Assembly (NCBI GenBank): GCA_020086605.1
Contig: JACBWW010000020.1
Location: forward strand, 17,328,776 to 17,392,775
Source: Lanius collurio
Lineage: Eukaryota; Chordata; Aves; Passeriformes; Laniidae
Length of the DNA stretch: 64,000 nucleotides
Direction: 5' to 3'
Shown: piece after piece, positions 49,374 through 64,000 of the stretch
How the letters are laid out: every line of letters starts with the position of its first letter
Position numbering within the stretch: the stretch's first letter is position 1
The notes under the pieces: generated by a model
What the model was told of the DNA's origin: nothing
Databases searched by the model: none
The model's input: the letters and a program-made list of their open reading frames with translations, nothing else
Made by a program: the position numbers and the translations under genes

Positions 49374-64000
<14,627 letters not shown>

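Overview
The window is vertebrate nuclear DNA, almost certainly from a bird. It carries two genes on the + strand: GSX2 complete at the left end, and the first thirteen exons of PDGFRA at the right end. GSX2 followed by PDGFRA in the same orientation is the conserved order of the CHIC2-GSX2-PDGFRA-KIT-KDR block. The bird assignment rests on two things. The receptor protein resembles what I remember of chicken PDGFRA more than the mammalian one, and the locus is compact: about 37 kb separates the GSX2 stop from PDGFRA exon 1, against over 100 kb in human as I recall. I cannot name the species.

Layout. Positions 1-3400 are GSX2 upstream DNA with AT-rich, homeodomain-site-rich blocks and a GC-rich proximal promoter. 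GSX2 has two coding exons (3606-4059 and 4255-4595) split by a 195-base intron, and a 3' UTR that ends near 5165 or 5365. Positions 5.4-40.8 kb are intergenic. This stretch holds CpG-rich blocks (8.7-9.7, 11.4-12.1, 37.7-38.3 and 38.9-39.7 kb), candidate enhancers (9.7-11.4 kb), a hairpin at 13.1 kb, a probable old CR1/L3 LINE tail at 23.7 kb and a G-poor degenerate tandem repeat at 24.1-24.4 kb. The PDGFRA CpG island starts near 40.8 kb, with a non-coding exon 1 ending at 42201. Coding exons 2-12 lie between 49374 and 59877. Exon 13 starts at 63953 and runs off the end of the window inside the kinase glycine loop.

The thirteen PDGFRA exons join in one consistent reading frame with GT-AG borders. 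They encode a signal peptide, five Ig-like domains, the transmembrane helix, the juxtamembrane segment and the first residues of the kinase domain. Residue numbers from the membrane inward equal the human ones. GSX2 is a ParaHox transcription factor of the ventral forebrain, and PDGFRA is the receptor tyrosine kinase of mesenchyme and oligodendrocyte precursors. They are neighbours, not a pathway, and the DNA between them probably holds regulatory elements and an insulating boundary. I see no other protein-coding gene, no tRNA or rRNA gene and no CRISPR array. The most interesting leads are divergent CTCF-like motifs between the two genes, a 12-codon upstream ORF in PDGFRA exon 1, a possible cryptic terminal exon in PDGFRA intron 3, and a bird GSX2 without the poly-Ala and poly-His tracts.
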